DNA of 64,000 nucleotides from NCBI RefSeq assembly GCF_015477835.1, contig NZ_JADLQN010000003.1, forward strand, positions 62,001-126,000, read 5' to 3'. This document shows positions 51,122-60,550 of this stretch, one piece after another. This DNA is from Nocardia higoensis (GTDB lineage Bacteria > Actinomycetota > Actinomycetes > Mycobacteriales > Mycobacteriaceae). The number at the start of each line of letters is the position of its first letter. The first letter of the stretch is position 1. Position numbers and translations under genes: made by a program. Under the pieces are notes generated by a model. That model had not been told where the DNA came from. It saw nothing but the letters and a program-made list of their open reading frames with translations, and made no database searches.

Positions 51122-52228
51122 TTGAAGAAGACCGCCTCCATCCTGCTGTCCACCTTGGCGGGTACTACGGCCCTGCTTCTGACGGCGACCACGCCCGCCA
51201 TGGCAAACCCGAACGCGATCAACCCGATTCCGGTGCTCAACGGCACCAACGGCCTGCCGAACCTGCCCGGCCGCACCAAGGCGGTGTTCCAGGTGACCGG
51301 CATGGCCAGTCCCAACAACACCCAGAATTACAACGTCTTCGGCACCGACCTGGGCATCATGTGGGACAACGGCCACGGCGAGATGCTCACCGCGTTCGGC
51401 GACACCGCGGGCATCGGTTTCCCCAACCTGCTGGCCGGCAGCACCTGGGCGTGGCGCTCCAACATCCTGGTGCGCAGCCACACCAAGGACCCCGCGCAGG
51501 GCATCTACTTCGACAGCGTCGTACGCGACGTGTTCGGCCAAGCCAGGGACCTCGTGCCCAGCCCGAAGATCCCGTTCGTGGAGATCAGCCGCATTCCCAC
51601 CGCGGGTATCTCGGTCAACGGCGTGCAGTACCTGTCGATGATGTCGGTCAAGAGCTGGGACAACGTCGGCGAGTGGACCACCAGCTTCTCCGGCCTGGCC
51701 GCGTCCGCCGACAACGGCGAGACCTGGGCCGACCTCGGTCACACCCGCAGGCCCAACGAAGGCGGCAACGCCAATTTCCAGATGAACGCTTTCGTGAAGA
51801 GCGGCGGCTTCGTCTACGAGTACGGCACCCCGGCCGGGCGCGACAACGCCGCCTTCGTGGCGCGCGTCCCCGAGCAGCACATCGAGAATCTCGCCGAATA
51901 CGAGTACTGGGACGGCAACGGCTGGCGCAAGAACGATGTGAACGCGGCTGCCCCGATCATGCACGGCGTCGGCGAATTGTCGGTCATGTACAACGACTAT
52001 CTCGGTCAGTTCATCTCGCTGACCACCGACCCGTTCAACTCGGTCGTCATGCGGCGCGCCTCCTCGCCGGAAGGCCCGTGGAGCCCGCCGGAAACTCTGA
52101 TCGACACCCGCGAACTGCCCACCGCGTACGCGCCGTCGATCTTCCCGTACCAGACGGGTCGGGACCTGTACTTCCTCACCACGGTGCACAGCCAGTACAA
52201 CGTGGTCCTCATGCACACGACGCTCTAG
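51122..52228 (+). CDS. Secreted DUF4185 (GH183-type) protein, candidate endo-D-arabinanase
   Basis: About 368 residues. A signal peptide (KKTASILLSTLAGTTALLLT) cleaves near AMA. The mature part starts NPNAINPIPVLNG and is a five-bladed-type beta domain with GTDLGIMWDNGHGEMLTAFG, YEYGTPAGRDNAAFVARVPE and LPTAYAPSIFPYQTGRDLYF. DUF4185 proteins were shown to be endo-D-arabinanases (GH183) acting on mycobacterial arabinogalactan. Start: TTG 51122 follows GGAGG and aligns with the paralogue's start; GTG 51080 is an alternative. About 60% similar by eye to 62712-63797. Confidence 0.88.
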   Translation: MKKTASILLSTLAGTTALLLTATTPAMANPNAINPIPVLNGTNGLPNLPGRTKAVFQVTGMASPNNTQNYNVFGTDLGIMWDNGHGEMLTAFGDTAGIGFPNLLAGSTWAWRSNILVRSHTKDPAQGIYFDSVVRDVFGQARDLVPSPKIPFVEISRIPTAGISVNGVQYLSMMSVKSWDNVGEWTTSFSGLAASADNGETWADLGHTRRPNEGGNANFQMNAFVKSGGFVYEYGTPAGRDNAAFVARVPEQHIENLAEYEYWDGNGWRKNDVNAAAPIMHGVGELSVMYNDYLGQFISLTTDPFNSVVMRRASSPEGPWSPPETLIDTRELPTAYAPSIFPYQTGRDLYFLTTVHSQYNVVLMHTTL

Positions 52229-52311
52229 CCCGTTCCGAAGTTCCGGCAGCGTCCGCTGCGATACGTCGGCGAACGTCGAGCCGCACGCGGCGAGTCAATA
52301 GACTCGCGCAC

Positions 52312-52962
52312 ATGGATGCCGCCGACTGGGACGAGCGCTACGCGCAGAGCGAGTTGGTCTGGGGCGCGCCGCCCAACAACACGGTGGTCGAGTTCGTCTA
52401 CAGCCTGCAGCGGCACGCGGCCGCCCAGGACGAGAGCGGCCTGCCGCGAGTGCTCGACCTGGCCTGCGGGGAGGGGCGCAACGCGCTGTGGCTGGCCACC
52501 CACGGGTGGAAGGTGCACGCCATCGACTTCTCCCAGGTCGCCGTGGACAAGGGCAAGACCGTGGCGACCCGGCTGTCCCGGTCGGTGCGCAGCCGGATCA
52601 CCTGGCAATGCGGCGATGTCACCGATCTGGACGCGGCCGGGGTGCGGGGACCGTTCGAGCTGGTGCTGATGGTTTTCCTGCACCTGCCCGCCGACCAGCG
52701 CCGCGCGGTGCTGGCCGCGGCCGCGAACCGCCTGGCTCCCGAGGGCACCTTGCTGGTTCTCGGGCACGACCGCACCAATATCGAGGAGGGTCACGGCGGG
52801 CCCCAGGACCCCTCGATCCTGTTCACGCCGGAGGACGTCGTGGCCGATCTGGCCGCCACCAACCCGGACATGCACATCAGGATCGCCGACCGCGTGCTGC
52901 GGCCCACCGAGCACAACGACGCGATCGACGCCCTGATCGTGGCCAACCGCGCATCCGCGTAG
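52312..52962 (+). CDS. SAM-dependent class I methyltransferase
   Basis: 216 residues. Motif I is VLDLACGEGRNALWLATHGW, followed by VHAIDFSQVAVDKG (motif II), WQCGDVTDLD and a later LLVLGHDRTNIEEGHGGPQD. It is similar to TehB/UbiE-like methyltransferases for small molecules. ATG 52312; the longer open reading from 50827 overlaps the DUF4185 gene and is rejected. It ends 3 bp before the convergent hydrolase gene. Confidence 0.88.
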   Translation: MDAADWDERYAQSELVWGAPPNNTVVEFVYSLQRHAAAQDESGLPRVLDLACGEGRNALWLATHGWKVHAIDFSQVAVDKGKTVATRLSRSVRSRITWQCGDVTDLDAAGVRGPFELVLMVFLHLPADQRRAVLAAAANRLAPEGTLLVLGHDRTNIEEGHGGPQDPSILFTPEDVVADLAATNPDMHIRIADRVLRPTEHNDAIDALIVANRASA

Positions 52963-52965
52963 GAG

Positions 52966-53565
52966 TCAGCCCGCCGACCAACGCCGCAACCAGGGCTCCA
53001 CGATCTCGACGATCAGGTCGAAGCCGGTCCGGAACGAGTGCGGCTGCCCCGGGATCACCCCCACCTGCGCGGCGTCGCCGGGCTCGGGGATCCCGAACGG
53101 GTCCTTCTCCCCGTTCACCACGACGACCTCGATATCGCCGGCCGCCAGCAGTTCCTCCCGTCGGGTCTTCTCCGGCTTCCCGGGCGGATGCAGCGGGAAC
53201 GACAGCGCGAGCACCCCGCGCGCCCCGGCCGCCACCGCCGTGCGGCAGGCCACGCGCGCGCCGTTGCTGCGACCGCCCTGCACCAGCGGCCCGACCGGAT
53301 AGCGGTCCCGCAACTCGGCGACGATCTCCAGCCAGGCCGCGTCCTGCTTGTCCGCCGAGCCGGGCGCGCGTCGTCCGGCGACCCGATAGGGCTGCACCAC
53401 CCTGGCCACCACCGCCCCCAGACCGAGGGCCGAATCACGCACGGCCAGCAGATCTTTCGCATCGACCCCGCCGCCGGAGCCGTGGGTGAGCAGCAGCAGG
53501 AATCGCGGTTCGCCGGGCAGATCCACCTCGACATCGGCGGGACCGGCGCTGGTCTCGATGCGCAC
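52966..53565 (-). CDS. Alpha/beta hydrolase of KANL3/Tex30 type
   Basis: 199 residues: LLLLTHGSGGGVDAKDLLAV near the N-terminus, nucleophile S100 in LVQGGRSNGARVA, ALSFPLHPPGKPEKTR, and VVVVNGEKDPFGIPEPGD with the acid, plus a terminal PGQPHSF histidine. The family is of unknown specificity. It converges on the methyltransferase gene with 3 bp between stops. Confidence 0.85.
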   Translation of the reverse strand: MRIETSAGPADVEVDLPGEPRFLLLLTHGSGGGVDAKDLLAVRDSALGLGAVVARVVQPYRVAGRRAPGSADKQDAAWLEIVAELRDRYPVGPLVQGGRSNGARVACRTAVAAGARGVLALSFPLHPPGKPEKTRREELLAAGDIEVVVVNGEKDPFGIPEPGDAAQVGVIPGQPHSFRTGFDLIVEIVEPWLRRWSAG

Positions 53566-53670
53566 ATCTCACCTTAACGGCGCGACCGAAGTGATCTTGC
53601 ACCGCGCCGACCTGCGGGTTCGCTGCCGTGTTCTTCAGATCACATTGGTTGCGGAGACTTTTGCTGAGGC

Positions 53671-53712
53671 ATTACCCGGCGGTAATATAGGGTGAAGTTA
53701 CCCGCGAGTAGC
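53671..53712 (+). promoter_or_regulatory. Tandem operator-like sites upstream of fadE5
   Basis: ATTACC-CGGC-GGTAAT (53671-53686) and a degenerate GTTACC-CGCG-AGTAGC (53697-53712). The same arm-plus-4-bp-spacer architecture is found upstream of etfD at 2064-2079. It lies 95-136 bp before the start codon. Confidence 0.6.
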
Positions 53713-53806
53713 ATGCGGCTGCCCGGCAACGGGTCCGGTGACGACAACGGGCGGGAACGGCAAACACACCGACCGCACCAACTCAACGGAGAGTGAGTAG
53801 ACAGAC

Positions 53807-55630
53807 ATGGGTCACTACAAGAGCAACGTTCGCGACCTGGAGTTCAACCTCTTCGAGGTCCTCGGACTGGGCAACCTCCTCGATGCGGGCGCCTACGGCG
53901 ACCTGGACACCGACACCATCAAGGAGATGCTCAACGAGGTGCGTCGCCTGGCCGAGGGCCCGCTGGGCGAGTCCTTCGCCGACGCCGACCGCAACCCGCC
54001 GGTCTTCGACCCCGAGACCCACACCGTCTCGCTGCCCGAGTCGTTCAAGAAGAGCTACAAGACCCTCGAAGAGGGCGGCTGGGACAAGTTCTCCGTAGCC
54101 GAGGAGCTCGGCGGCATCCAGTTCCCGCGCGCCGCCTACTGGGCCATCGCCGAGCTGATCCTGGGCGCGCAGCCCGCCGCCTTCATGTACGCCGCGGGCC
54201 CCGGCTTCGCCAATATCTTCTACAACAACGCCACCGAAGAGCAGAAGAAGTGGGCCGAGATCGCCGTCGAGCAGGGCTGGGGCGCCACCATGGTGCTGAC
54301 CGAGCCCGACGCCGGCTCCGACGTGGGCGCCGGCCGCACCAAGGCCGTCAAGCAGGAGGACGGCTCCTGGCACATCGAGGGCGTCAAGCGGTTCATCACC
54401 TCCGCCGACTCCGACGACCTGTTCCCGAACATCATGCACCTGGTGCTGGCGCGTCCCGAGGGCGCGGGCCCGGGCACCAAGGGCCTGTCGCTGTTCTTCG
54501 TCCCGAAGTTCCACTTCGATCCGGAGACCGGCGCGCTGGGCGAGCGCAACGGCGTGTTCGTCACCAACGTCGAGCACAAGATGGGCCTGAAGGTCTCGGC
54601 CACCTGTGAGCTGACCTTCGGCGGCCACGGCGTTCCCGCCAAGGGCTGGCTGGTCGGCGAGGTGCACAACGGCATCGCGCAGATGTTCGAGGTCATCGAG
54701 CACGCCCGCATGATGGTCGGCACCAAGGCCATCGCCACCCTGTCCACCGGCTACCTGAACGCGCTGGACTACGCCAAGAACCGCGTGCAGGGCGCCGACC
54801 TCACCGCCAACGCCAAGGACGCCCCGCGCGTCACCATCACCCACCACCCGGACGTGCGCCGCAGCCTGGCCATGCAGAAGGCCTACGCCGAGGGCCTGCG
54901 CGCGGTGTACCTCTACACCGCCGCCCACCAGGACGCCGACGTGGCCGCCCAGGTCTCCGGCGCGGACGCCGACATGGCCGCCCGCGTCAACGACCTGCTG
55001 CTGCCCATCGTCAAGGGTGTCGGCTCCGAGCGCGCCTACCAGTACCTGACCGAGTCGCTGCAGACCTTCGGTGGTTCCGGCTTCCTGCAGGACTACCCGA
55101 TCGAGCAGTACATCCGCGACGCGAAGATCGACTCCCTCTACGAGGGCACCACCGCGATCCAGGCGCAGGACTTCTTCTTCCGCAAGATCGCCCGCGACCG
55201 CGGCGTGGCCCTGGGTCACGTGGCGGGCCAGGTGCAGAAGTTCATCGACTCCGAAGCGGGCAACGGCCGCCTGAAGGCCGAGCGCAAGCTGCTGGCCACC
55301 GCCCTCGAGGACGTGCAGGCCATGGCCGCCACCCTCACCGGCCACCTGATGGGTGCCCAGGAGAACCCGCAGGAGCTCTACAAGGTCGGCCTGGGCTCGG
55401 TCCGCTTCCTGCTCTCGGTCGGCGACCTGCTGATCGGCTGGCAGCTGCTGCGCCATGCCGAGGTCGCCATCGCCGCCCAGGACAACGGCTCCGACGAGGC
55501 GTTCTACCGGGGCAAGGTCGCCACCGCGCAGTTCTTCGCCCGCAATGTGCTGCCGGAGCTGACCGCGACCCGCGCCATCCTGGCCAACCTGGACAACGAC
55601 ATCATGGAGCTGGACGAAGCCGCTTTCTGA
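53807..55630 (+). CDS. fadE5: Acyl-CoA dehydrogenase FadE5 homologue
   Basis: 607 residues, close to M. tuberculosis FadE5 (Rv0244c, 611). N-terminal MGHYKSNVRDLEFNLFEVLG, flavin motif MVLTEPDAGSDVGAGRT, and catalytic E446 in SLYEGTTAIQAQDFFFRK. The C-terminal 4-helix extension is characteristic of the large FadE class. It oxidises a broad range of acyl-CoAs in the first step of beta-oxidation and passes electrons via ETF to EtfD. The start has GGAGAGTGAG upstream. Codon use is extremely biased to G/C-ending codons, suggesting high expression. Confidence 0.95.
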   Translation: MGHYKSNVRDLEFNLFEVLGLGNLLDAGAYGDLDTDTIKEMLNEVRRLAEGPLGESFADADRNPPVFDPETHTVSLPESFKKSYKTLEEGGWDKFSVAEELGGIQFPRAAYWAIAELILGAQPAAFMYAAGPGFANIFYNNATEEQKKWAEIAVEQGWGATMVLTEPDAGSDVGAGRTKAVKQEDGSWHIEGVKRFITSADSDDLFPNIMHLVLARPEGAGPGTKGLSLFFVPKFHFDPETGALGERNGVFVTNVEHKMGLKVSATCELTFGGHGVPAKGWLVGEVHNGIAQMFEVIEHARMMVGTKAIATLSTGYLNALDYAKNRVQGADLTANAKDAPRVTITHHPDVRRSLAMQKAYAEGLRAVYLYTAAHQDADVAAQVSGADADMAARVNDLLLPIVKGVGSERAYQYLTESLQTFGGSGFLQDYPIEQYIRDAKIDSLYEGTTAIQAQDFFFRKIARDRGVALGHVAGQVQKFIDSEAGNGRLKAERKLLATALEDVQAMAATLTGHLMGAQENPQELYKVGLGSVRFLLSVGDLLIGWQLLRHAEVAIAAQDNGSDEAFYRGKVATAQFFARNVLPELTATRAILANLDNDIMELDEAAF

Positions 55631-55668
55631 TGAGCGTTGCCCGCTGAGGCACAGCTGAACGAGCACGG

Positions 55669-55708
55669 ACCGGTCCCGGAGGAGCAATCCTCCGGGACCG
55701 GTTCTTTT
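55669..55708 (+). terminator. Strong intrinsic terminator of fadE5
   Basis: A 15-bp perfect stem (55669-55683 with 55688-55702), GCAA tetraloop, followed by TCTTTTT. One of the few T-tract terminators in the window. Confidence 0.95.
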
Positions 55709-55709
55709 T

Positions 55710-56141
55710 GTGCTCCACGTCGATGCCGCTCGTGCCCGACACCGCGAGCACTCCGACCCGCCCCTCCGGATACCTTGCCGACTCGCCGAATACCTGGTCT
55801 CCATCTGGAACCGCTACCTCGAAGAAAACCCGCACACCCGCACACTGCCCGCCATCGTCCCGCTCGTCGTACACAGCGCTGCCCACGGCCGTGGCTGGAA
55901 CACACCCACCGAACTCTCCGAGTTGATCGACCTGGATCCCGGCACCCGCGCCACCCTGGGCGATCACGTCCCCCACCTGCGACTGTTCCTCGACGACCTG
56001 ACTACCGTCGACCTGGAAACCCTGCGCGAGCGTCCCCTCACCCCCGCAGCACGGCTGGTCTTCGTATTCCACAAGATCGTCCCGGGCAACACCCACCTTG
56101 GGCAGCACGACGATTCACATCGATGGCGGAACTTGTTGTGA
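55710..56141 (+). pseudogene. Rpn/PD-(D/E)XK transposase-family fragment
   Basis: The open reading contains LAEYLVSIWNRYLEENPHTR, TLPAIVPLVVHSAAHGRGWN and PTELSELIDLDPGTRATLGD, the middle of the Rpn (recombination-promoting nuclease/putative transposase) family. The N-terminal nuclease part with its catalytic residues is missing, and the C-terminal part beyond HKIVPGNTHLG is lost. It starts right at the fadE5 terminator. Confidence 0.75.
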
Positions 56142-56813
56142 CCTCCGGGAGTGGCCCGAAGCCTCGAGAGCGCGCACCCGATCGGCGAGAGCGCGTACCG
56201 CAGGCCGCTGCCGGTGTGGACTCAGGTCGGCGACCAGCGCACCGAGGTGTCCGGCGACCCGCGTCGAATCGATCTGGTTGTCGAGCAGATCCGCCGCGCG
56301 CTCCGCGAAGCCGATCGCGTGGTCGAGATCGGCGTCGGGTTCGCGAATGTAGCTGGTGGCGAGGAGCGTGTAGCGCAGGGCGACTTCACGAGATCCATTG
56401 CCACCGTTGTTGATTGCGGCATGCAGATGCCGACGGGCGAGCCGATGCGAGCCGAGGCGGAGATAGCTGTACCCGGCTTGACCGTGCGCGTGGGTTTCGT
56501 CGAGCCAGTAGGCCCAGTCCGGGGTTTCACCGGCGGAGTCGCCGAGATCGGCGAAGGCAGCGTCGAGTGCGCGCCGAGCGGCCGAGGCAGAGCCTTCGAC
56601 AGCATAGGCTTCGGCGGTGCGCAGTGCGAGTATGGCCCGCACCCGAGGGCTGCTGCCCGGATAGCCGGCCAGCGCCGTCTCCGCCAGCAGAACCGCTTCC
56701 CTGGGTCGGCCGATGTCTTTGGCCCGGCAGGACATGAACCCGAGGATATTGGCGGCCAAAGCCCTGTCTCCGGCGCTATCAGCGATTCGCAACGCGGCGC
56801 ACCAGTACCGTCA
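56115..56813 (-). pseudogene. TPR-region remnant of an XRE/TPR regulator
   Basis: The reading continues TPR-like helices (RIADSAGDRALAANILGFMS, YSYLRLGSHRLARRHLHAAI, YTLLATSYIREPDADLDHAI) without the N-terminal helix-turn-helix. Upstream of WCAALRIADS the frame meets a stop codon near 56814. It resembles the C-terminal half of the regulator at 16978-18378. Truncated by the same rearrangement that produced the neighbouring Rpn fragment. Confidence 0.65.
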
Positions 56814-56898
56814 TCCGGTCGATTTCCTCGACCGTTACCATGTCGACGCGAGTGCCCGTTGCTCGCGCAACATCCGACTCCGAAGCAGCCGACCAGTG

Positions 56899-57036
56899 GT
56901 GGGCAGGCGTAATCATCGCCGCGCCGGTGAGGCTCAGGAAGACCCGCCGCTACATACCCTGAGGATCCACGAGGGCAGCTGGTGCGCGCAAGGGTTCCCT
57001 ACATGTCCAGGGACCGGTCAGGCCCTGGTCCGCTGA
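56899..57036 (+). CDS. Possible microprotein with His/Cys motif
   Basis: 45 residues from a GTG. The C-terminal LRIHEGSWCAQGFPTCPGTG followed by QALVR resembles the H-x-C-C-x2-K/T-x2-A modules of 33815-34657. No good ribosome site is visible and the frame stays open upstream, so it may be the remnant of a longer gene. The remaining gap 56814-57174 shows nothing else. Confidence 0.3.
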   Translation: MGRRNHRRAGEAQEDPPLHTLRIHEGSWCAQGFPTCPGTGQALVR

Positions 57037-57174
57037 CTCGACCGGCGCGACTGCGACGGTTCCCGGATTCGATTCCCGCTCGGCGCCGACAACATTGCGC
57101 GCCGCTGCGACACACGGATCCGAACACCGAAGGCACCGCGTACACCGCGGCGACCCGGTGATTGCCGGAAACTG

Positions 57175-58515
57175 TCAGCGCAACGGAACGGGGATTCCCG
57201 CGACGACGAGGACCACCGACTCCGACGCGGCGGCTACCCGGCTGTTCAACGTTCCCAACAGGTCTCGGAACAACCGTCCCGAGGCGGAGGCGGGCACCAC
57301 CCCGCTGCCGACTTCGTTGCTCACCGCGATCACCGGAACGTCGCAGGCGCGCCAGGCGACGACGAGGTCGTCGATGTCGGCGTGGACGGGCGCGAGATCG
57401 GCGCCCTCCCAGACCTTGTGGGCGTCGAGACGTGCGGTGAGCCAGGTGCCGAGGCAGTCGATGAGCAAGGGTTGCGTGGCCGTGGCGAGTACCGTTGTGA
57501 CGTTGCCTGTTTCGAGGGTGGTCCAGGAGGCGGGGCGGCGTTCGCGGTGCACCGCGACCCGCTGGGCCCATTCGGCATCGCCGTCGCGGGTGCCGCCGGT
57601 GGCGACGTAGGTGACGGCCGCGTGCGAGCCGAGCAGGTCTTCGGCGTGCCGGGACTTGCCGGAGCGGACGCCGCCGAGGACGAGGGTGCGGTGGGCGGCC
57701 GGGCGCGGGGGCAAGCCGGCACGCACCACTTCGCCGTCGTAGCCCGGTCGGGCACCGTGCGTACGCAATCGACGCTCCAGTTCTTCTATCGGTGGATTGT
57801 GGTGGCCCAGGTGCACCGCGAGCACGTCGGTCTTCTCGGTGACCGCGGCGGCGTCACGTAGTCCGGTGAGCATGTCGCCGAATTCGGGGAGGCCGAGATG
57901 CTGATCGGACAGTTCGGATCGGTCGCCGAAGGTTTCCTCCAGGAACACCGCGTCGTAGGCCGCGTCTCGGACCGCCTCGAACCAGGAGTCGGGCCACGGG
58001 CCTGTGTCGCATGCCCACAGCACGCGCGCGCCGTCCGGGGCGGTGATGTCGTAGAGGACGCTGTCGCCGTCGTGGAACACCCGGTGCCGGGCGGGCAGGA
58101 CGGTGACCTCGTAGGACCCGGCGGATATTCGGTCGCCCACGCGGACGGGGGTGAAGCGGACCTGGTCTTGCGGCCCCACCCACCGACGGCAGGCGTCGAT
58201 CGCGTCGGCGGGGCCGATCACCTCCAGGTCGTGACCGGTGTCTATCCAGGATCGGAACAACAGAACCTGCGGGTCGAGATGGTCGGGGTGGGCGTGAGTG
58301 AGCAGGATGTGGCGGACATCGGCGAGGGTGCGGCCGAGGCGGACAGCGGCGCGCGGGGCTTCGGGGCCGCAGTCGAGCAGGAGGACGTCGTCGACCAGGG
58401 CGGCGGTCTGGCCGCGAATCTGGTTGCGGGCGGCGGCGTCTCGGCAGGACTCGCAGCGACAGAACGGGGACGGCCACCCGTCGGCGGCGCCCGTGCCCAG
58501 CAGGACGATTTCCAT
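57175..58515 (-). CDS. cobU: MBL-fold hydrolase fused to CobU (adenosylcobinamide kinase/guanylyltransferase)
   Basis: 446 residues with two domains. Residues 1-265 are a metallo-beta-lactamase fold with the zinc motif LTHAHPDHLD, PARHRVF, ACDTG and HLGHHN. Residues 275-446 are CobU: P-loop LVLGGVRSGKSRHAE, VTYVATGGTRDGDAEW, the RRPASWTTLE guanylylation segment (the family's attachment His is in VAVHRERR) and VSNEVGSGVVP. CobU makes adenosyl-GDP-cobinamide in salvage; the MBL part may be a phosphodiesterase or amidohydrolase on a cobinamide precursor. Start 58515 overlaps the upstream stop by 1 bp (TGATG). Confidence 0.92.
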   Translation of the reverse strand: MEIVLLGTGAADGWPSPFCRCESCRDAAARNQIRGQTAALVDDVLLLDCGPEAPRAAVRLGRTLADVRHILLTHAHPDHLDPQVLLFRSWIDTGHDLEVIGPADAIDACRRWVGPQDQVRFTPVRVGDRISAGSYEVTVLPARHRVFHDGDSVLYDITAPDGARVLWACDTGPWPDSWFEAVRDAAYDAVFLEETFGDRSELSDQHLGLPEFGDMLTGLRDAAAVTEKTDVLAVHLGHHNPPIEELERRLRTHGARPGYDGEVVRAGLPPRPAAHRTLVLGGVRSGKSRHAEDLLGSHAAVTYVATGGTRDGDAEWAQRVAVHRERRPASWTTLETGNVTTVLATATQPLLIDCLGTWLTARLDAHKVWEGADLAPVHADIDDLVVAWRACDVPVIAVSNEVGSGVVPASASGRLFRDLLGTLNSRVAAASESVVLVVAGIPVPLR

Positions 58516-59528
58516 CAGGGTGACTCCGTTTCATCAGGCCGTGATCCGTCCGGCGGGATTTCGGCGGGCCGGGACTCGGTCGGCCGGAATTCGCCGGACA
58601 GGGATCCACTCGCCCGCGATTCACCGGACAGAGTTTCACCCGCCCCCGATTCACCGGATGGAGCCCTGCCCGCATGCGATTCTCGGGTGTCTCCCTGCGA
58701 GAGCTTGCCGAACAGTGTTCCAGCGGAGAAGTCAGGTGAAGGTCCGCTGCGCAGAGGCAGCACGGCCCGACCGTCGCGACGGTCGAGCACTTCGACGTGC
58801 GCTCCGTATACCTCCGCGATGCGGGCCACGGTCAGTACCTCTGGGGGCGGCCCGTCTGCGACGATGCGGCCGCGATCCAGCAGGATCAGCCGTTCGCCGT
58901 ACTGCGCGGCGGAGGTGAGGTCGTGCATAGCGGCGAGGACGGTCAGCCCTTCTTCCCTGCGCAGGGCGTCGACGAGGTCGAGCACCTGCTGCTGGTGGCC
59001 GATGTCGAGGGCGCTGGTGGGTTCGTCGAGCAGCAGGACCCGCGGCTGCTGGGCGAGCGCGCGGGCCAGCACGACGCGCTGCAGTTCGCCGCCGGACAGT
59101 GCAGTGGCTGTGCGCGCGGTGAATTCCTGGAGGTCGAGGCGCGCGATCACCCGGTCCACGATCTCGCGGTCACGCAGGGTCTCGCTGCCGAATCGGGGGA
59201 TGTGCGGGGTGCGGCCGAGGTGGACGAGCTCACGCACGGTGACACCCTCGGGCACCACCGGACGCTGCGGCATCAACGCGACCGCGCGGGCCGTGGCGCG
59301 GCGCGACGATCGACCGGGTCGCACCCCCGCCACCTGGATCTCGCCGGTGGCGGGCACGAGTCCGGCGAGTGCGTGCAGCAGTGTGGTCTTGCCGGAACCG
59401 TTGGGACCGACCAGTGAAACCCACGTGCCCGCGGCGACCACCAGATCCACCTCGTGCAGCACCTCGACGCCGCCGCGTTCGGCGCCGACCCGGACACAGG
59501 TCACCGCCTCGGCGCGCGCGCCGGTCAT
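58515..59528 (-). CDS. btuD: Cobalamin/cobinamide ABC transporter ATPase
   Basis: 337 residues. Walker A LVGPNGSGKTTLLHAL, Q-loop ALMPQRPV, signature TALSGGELQRVVLARAL, Walker B RVLLLDEPTSALD and switch His in LAAMHDLTS. The C-terminal ~75 residues are a Ser/Gly/Glu/Arg-rich disordered tail with SGESRA-like repeats, absent from typical BtuD proteins. Assignment to cobalamin rests on the riboswitch and the cobU gene. ATG 59528 overlaps the permease stop by 4 bp. Confidence 0.9.
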   Translation of the reverse strand: MTGARAEAVTCVRVGAERGGVEVLHEVDLVVAAGTWVSLVGPNGSGKTTLLHALAGLVPATGEIQVAGVRPGRSSRRATARAVALMPQRPVVPEGVTVRELVHLGRTPHIPRFGSETLRDREIVDRVIARLDLQEFTARTATALSGGELQRVVLARALAQQPRVLLLDEPTSALDIGHQQQVLDLVDALRREEGLTVLAAMHDLTSAAQYGERLILLDRGRIVADGPPPEVLTVARIAEVYGAHVEVLDRRDGRAVLPLRSGPSPDFSAGTLFGKLSQGDTRESHAGRAPSGESGAGETLSGESRASGSLSGEFRPTESRPAEIPPDGSRPDETESP

Positions 59529-60550
59529 GACACCCCTCGGCTGCGTCGCAGCACGAACAGGAAGAACGGCGCGCCGACCGCCGCCGTCACGACGCCGATC
59601 GGCAGTTCGGCCGGAGCCGTGACGGTCCGGGCGAGCACATCCGCGAACACCAGGAACGCCGCGCCCGTGACCAGCGACAGCGGCAACAGCAGCCGGTGGC
59701 CAGGACCGGCGAGCAGCCGCACGGCATGCGGAACCACGATGCCGACGAACCCGATCAGACCGCCCGCCGAGACCACGGCGGCGGTGCCGAGCGTGGCGAC
59801 GCCGACCAGCATCAGGCGCACTCGCGCCGGATCGATGCCGAGGCTCGCGGCTTCCACATCGCCGACCGCCATCACGTCGAGTGTGCGCCGGTGGAGTGCG
59901 ATGACCACGACACTCACCACGACATAGGGCAGCACGACGAGCACTTCGGACCAGCCGTCGGTGGTCAGCCGGCCGAGCATCCAGGAGTAGACCTGGCGCA
60001 GGGTGTCGTCGTGCAGCTGCATGAAGAAGGTCTGGACGGCGTTGGCGAAGGCGGCCACCGCGACCCCGGCCAGGATCACCACCACTTCCGACCGGAGCCC
60101 GCCGACCGTGCGGCCCAGGGTGTAGGTCGCCGCGACCGCGAGCAGGCCGCCCGCGAAGGCCGCGACGGGGACACCGGCGAATCCGGCCGCGCCACCGGCG
60201 ACGATCGCGAGCGTCGCCCCGAGCCCCGCGCCGCTGGAGACGCCCAGCAGGTACGGGTCGGCGAGCGGATTCCGGAAGACGCCCTGGTAGGCGGCCCCGG
60301 CCACGGCGAGCATCGCGCCGACGAGCACGCCGAGGACGGTGCGCGGCATCCGGATGTCCCAGAGGATGGCCCGCTGTCGCGTCGACAGGCCCGACTCGAC
60401 ATCCACGAACGGCAGTCGATCGGCCATGTCCAGCAGGACGCCGCGCGGGGTGAGCCCGGCCGGTCCCACGAGGATGCTCACGAACACGGCGACCAGCAGC
60501 GCGAGAACCGCGCCGGTCACCACCAGCGCGCGACGCCGGGTCCCGGTCAA
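59525..60550 (-). CDS. btuC: Cobalamin/cobinamide ABC transporter permease (FecCD family)
   Basis: 341 residues with about ten membrane helices and the FecCD family motifs: RMPRTVLGVLVGAMLAVAG, AAYQGVFRNPLADPYLLGVS, SGAGLGATLA and GLIGFVGIVVPHAVRLLAGP. The TTG start at 60550 overlaps the lipoprotein stop by 4 bp (TTGA). It forms the membrane channel with the ATPase next to it. Confidence 0.92.
   Translation of the reverse strand: MTGTRRRALVVTGAVLALLVAVFVSILVGPAGLTPRGVLLDMADRLPFVDVESGLSTRQRAILWDIRMPRTVLGVLVGAMLAVAGAAYQGVFRNPLADPYLLGVSSGAGLGATLAIVAGGAAGFAGVPVAAFAGGLLAVAATYTLGRTVGGLRSEVVVILAGVAVAAFANAVQTFFMQLHDDTLRQVYSWMLGRLTTDGWSEVLVVLPYVVVSVVVIALHRRTLDVMAVGDVEAASLGIDPARVRLMLVGVATLGTAAVVSAGGLIGFVGIVVPHAVRLLAGPGHRLLLPLSLVTGAAFLVFADVLARTVTAPAELPIGVVTAAVGAPFFLFVLRRSRGVS

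Noticed and set aside
50827..52962. 711-residue frame leading into the methyltransferase
   Set aside because: It overlaps the DUF4185 gene in another frame; the methyltransferase domain begins at ATG 52312.
57054..57090. tRNA-like 3' end GATTCGATTCCCGCTCGGCGCC
   Set aside because: The T stem does not pair and there is no anticodon arm upstream; it is at most a decayed fragment.
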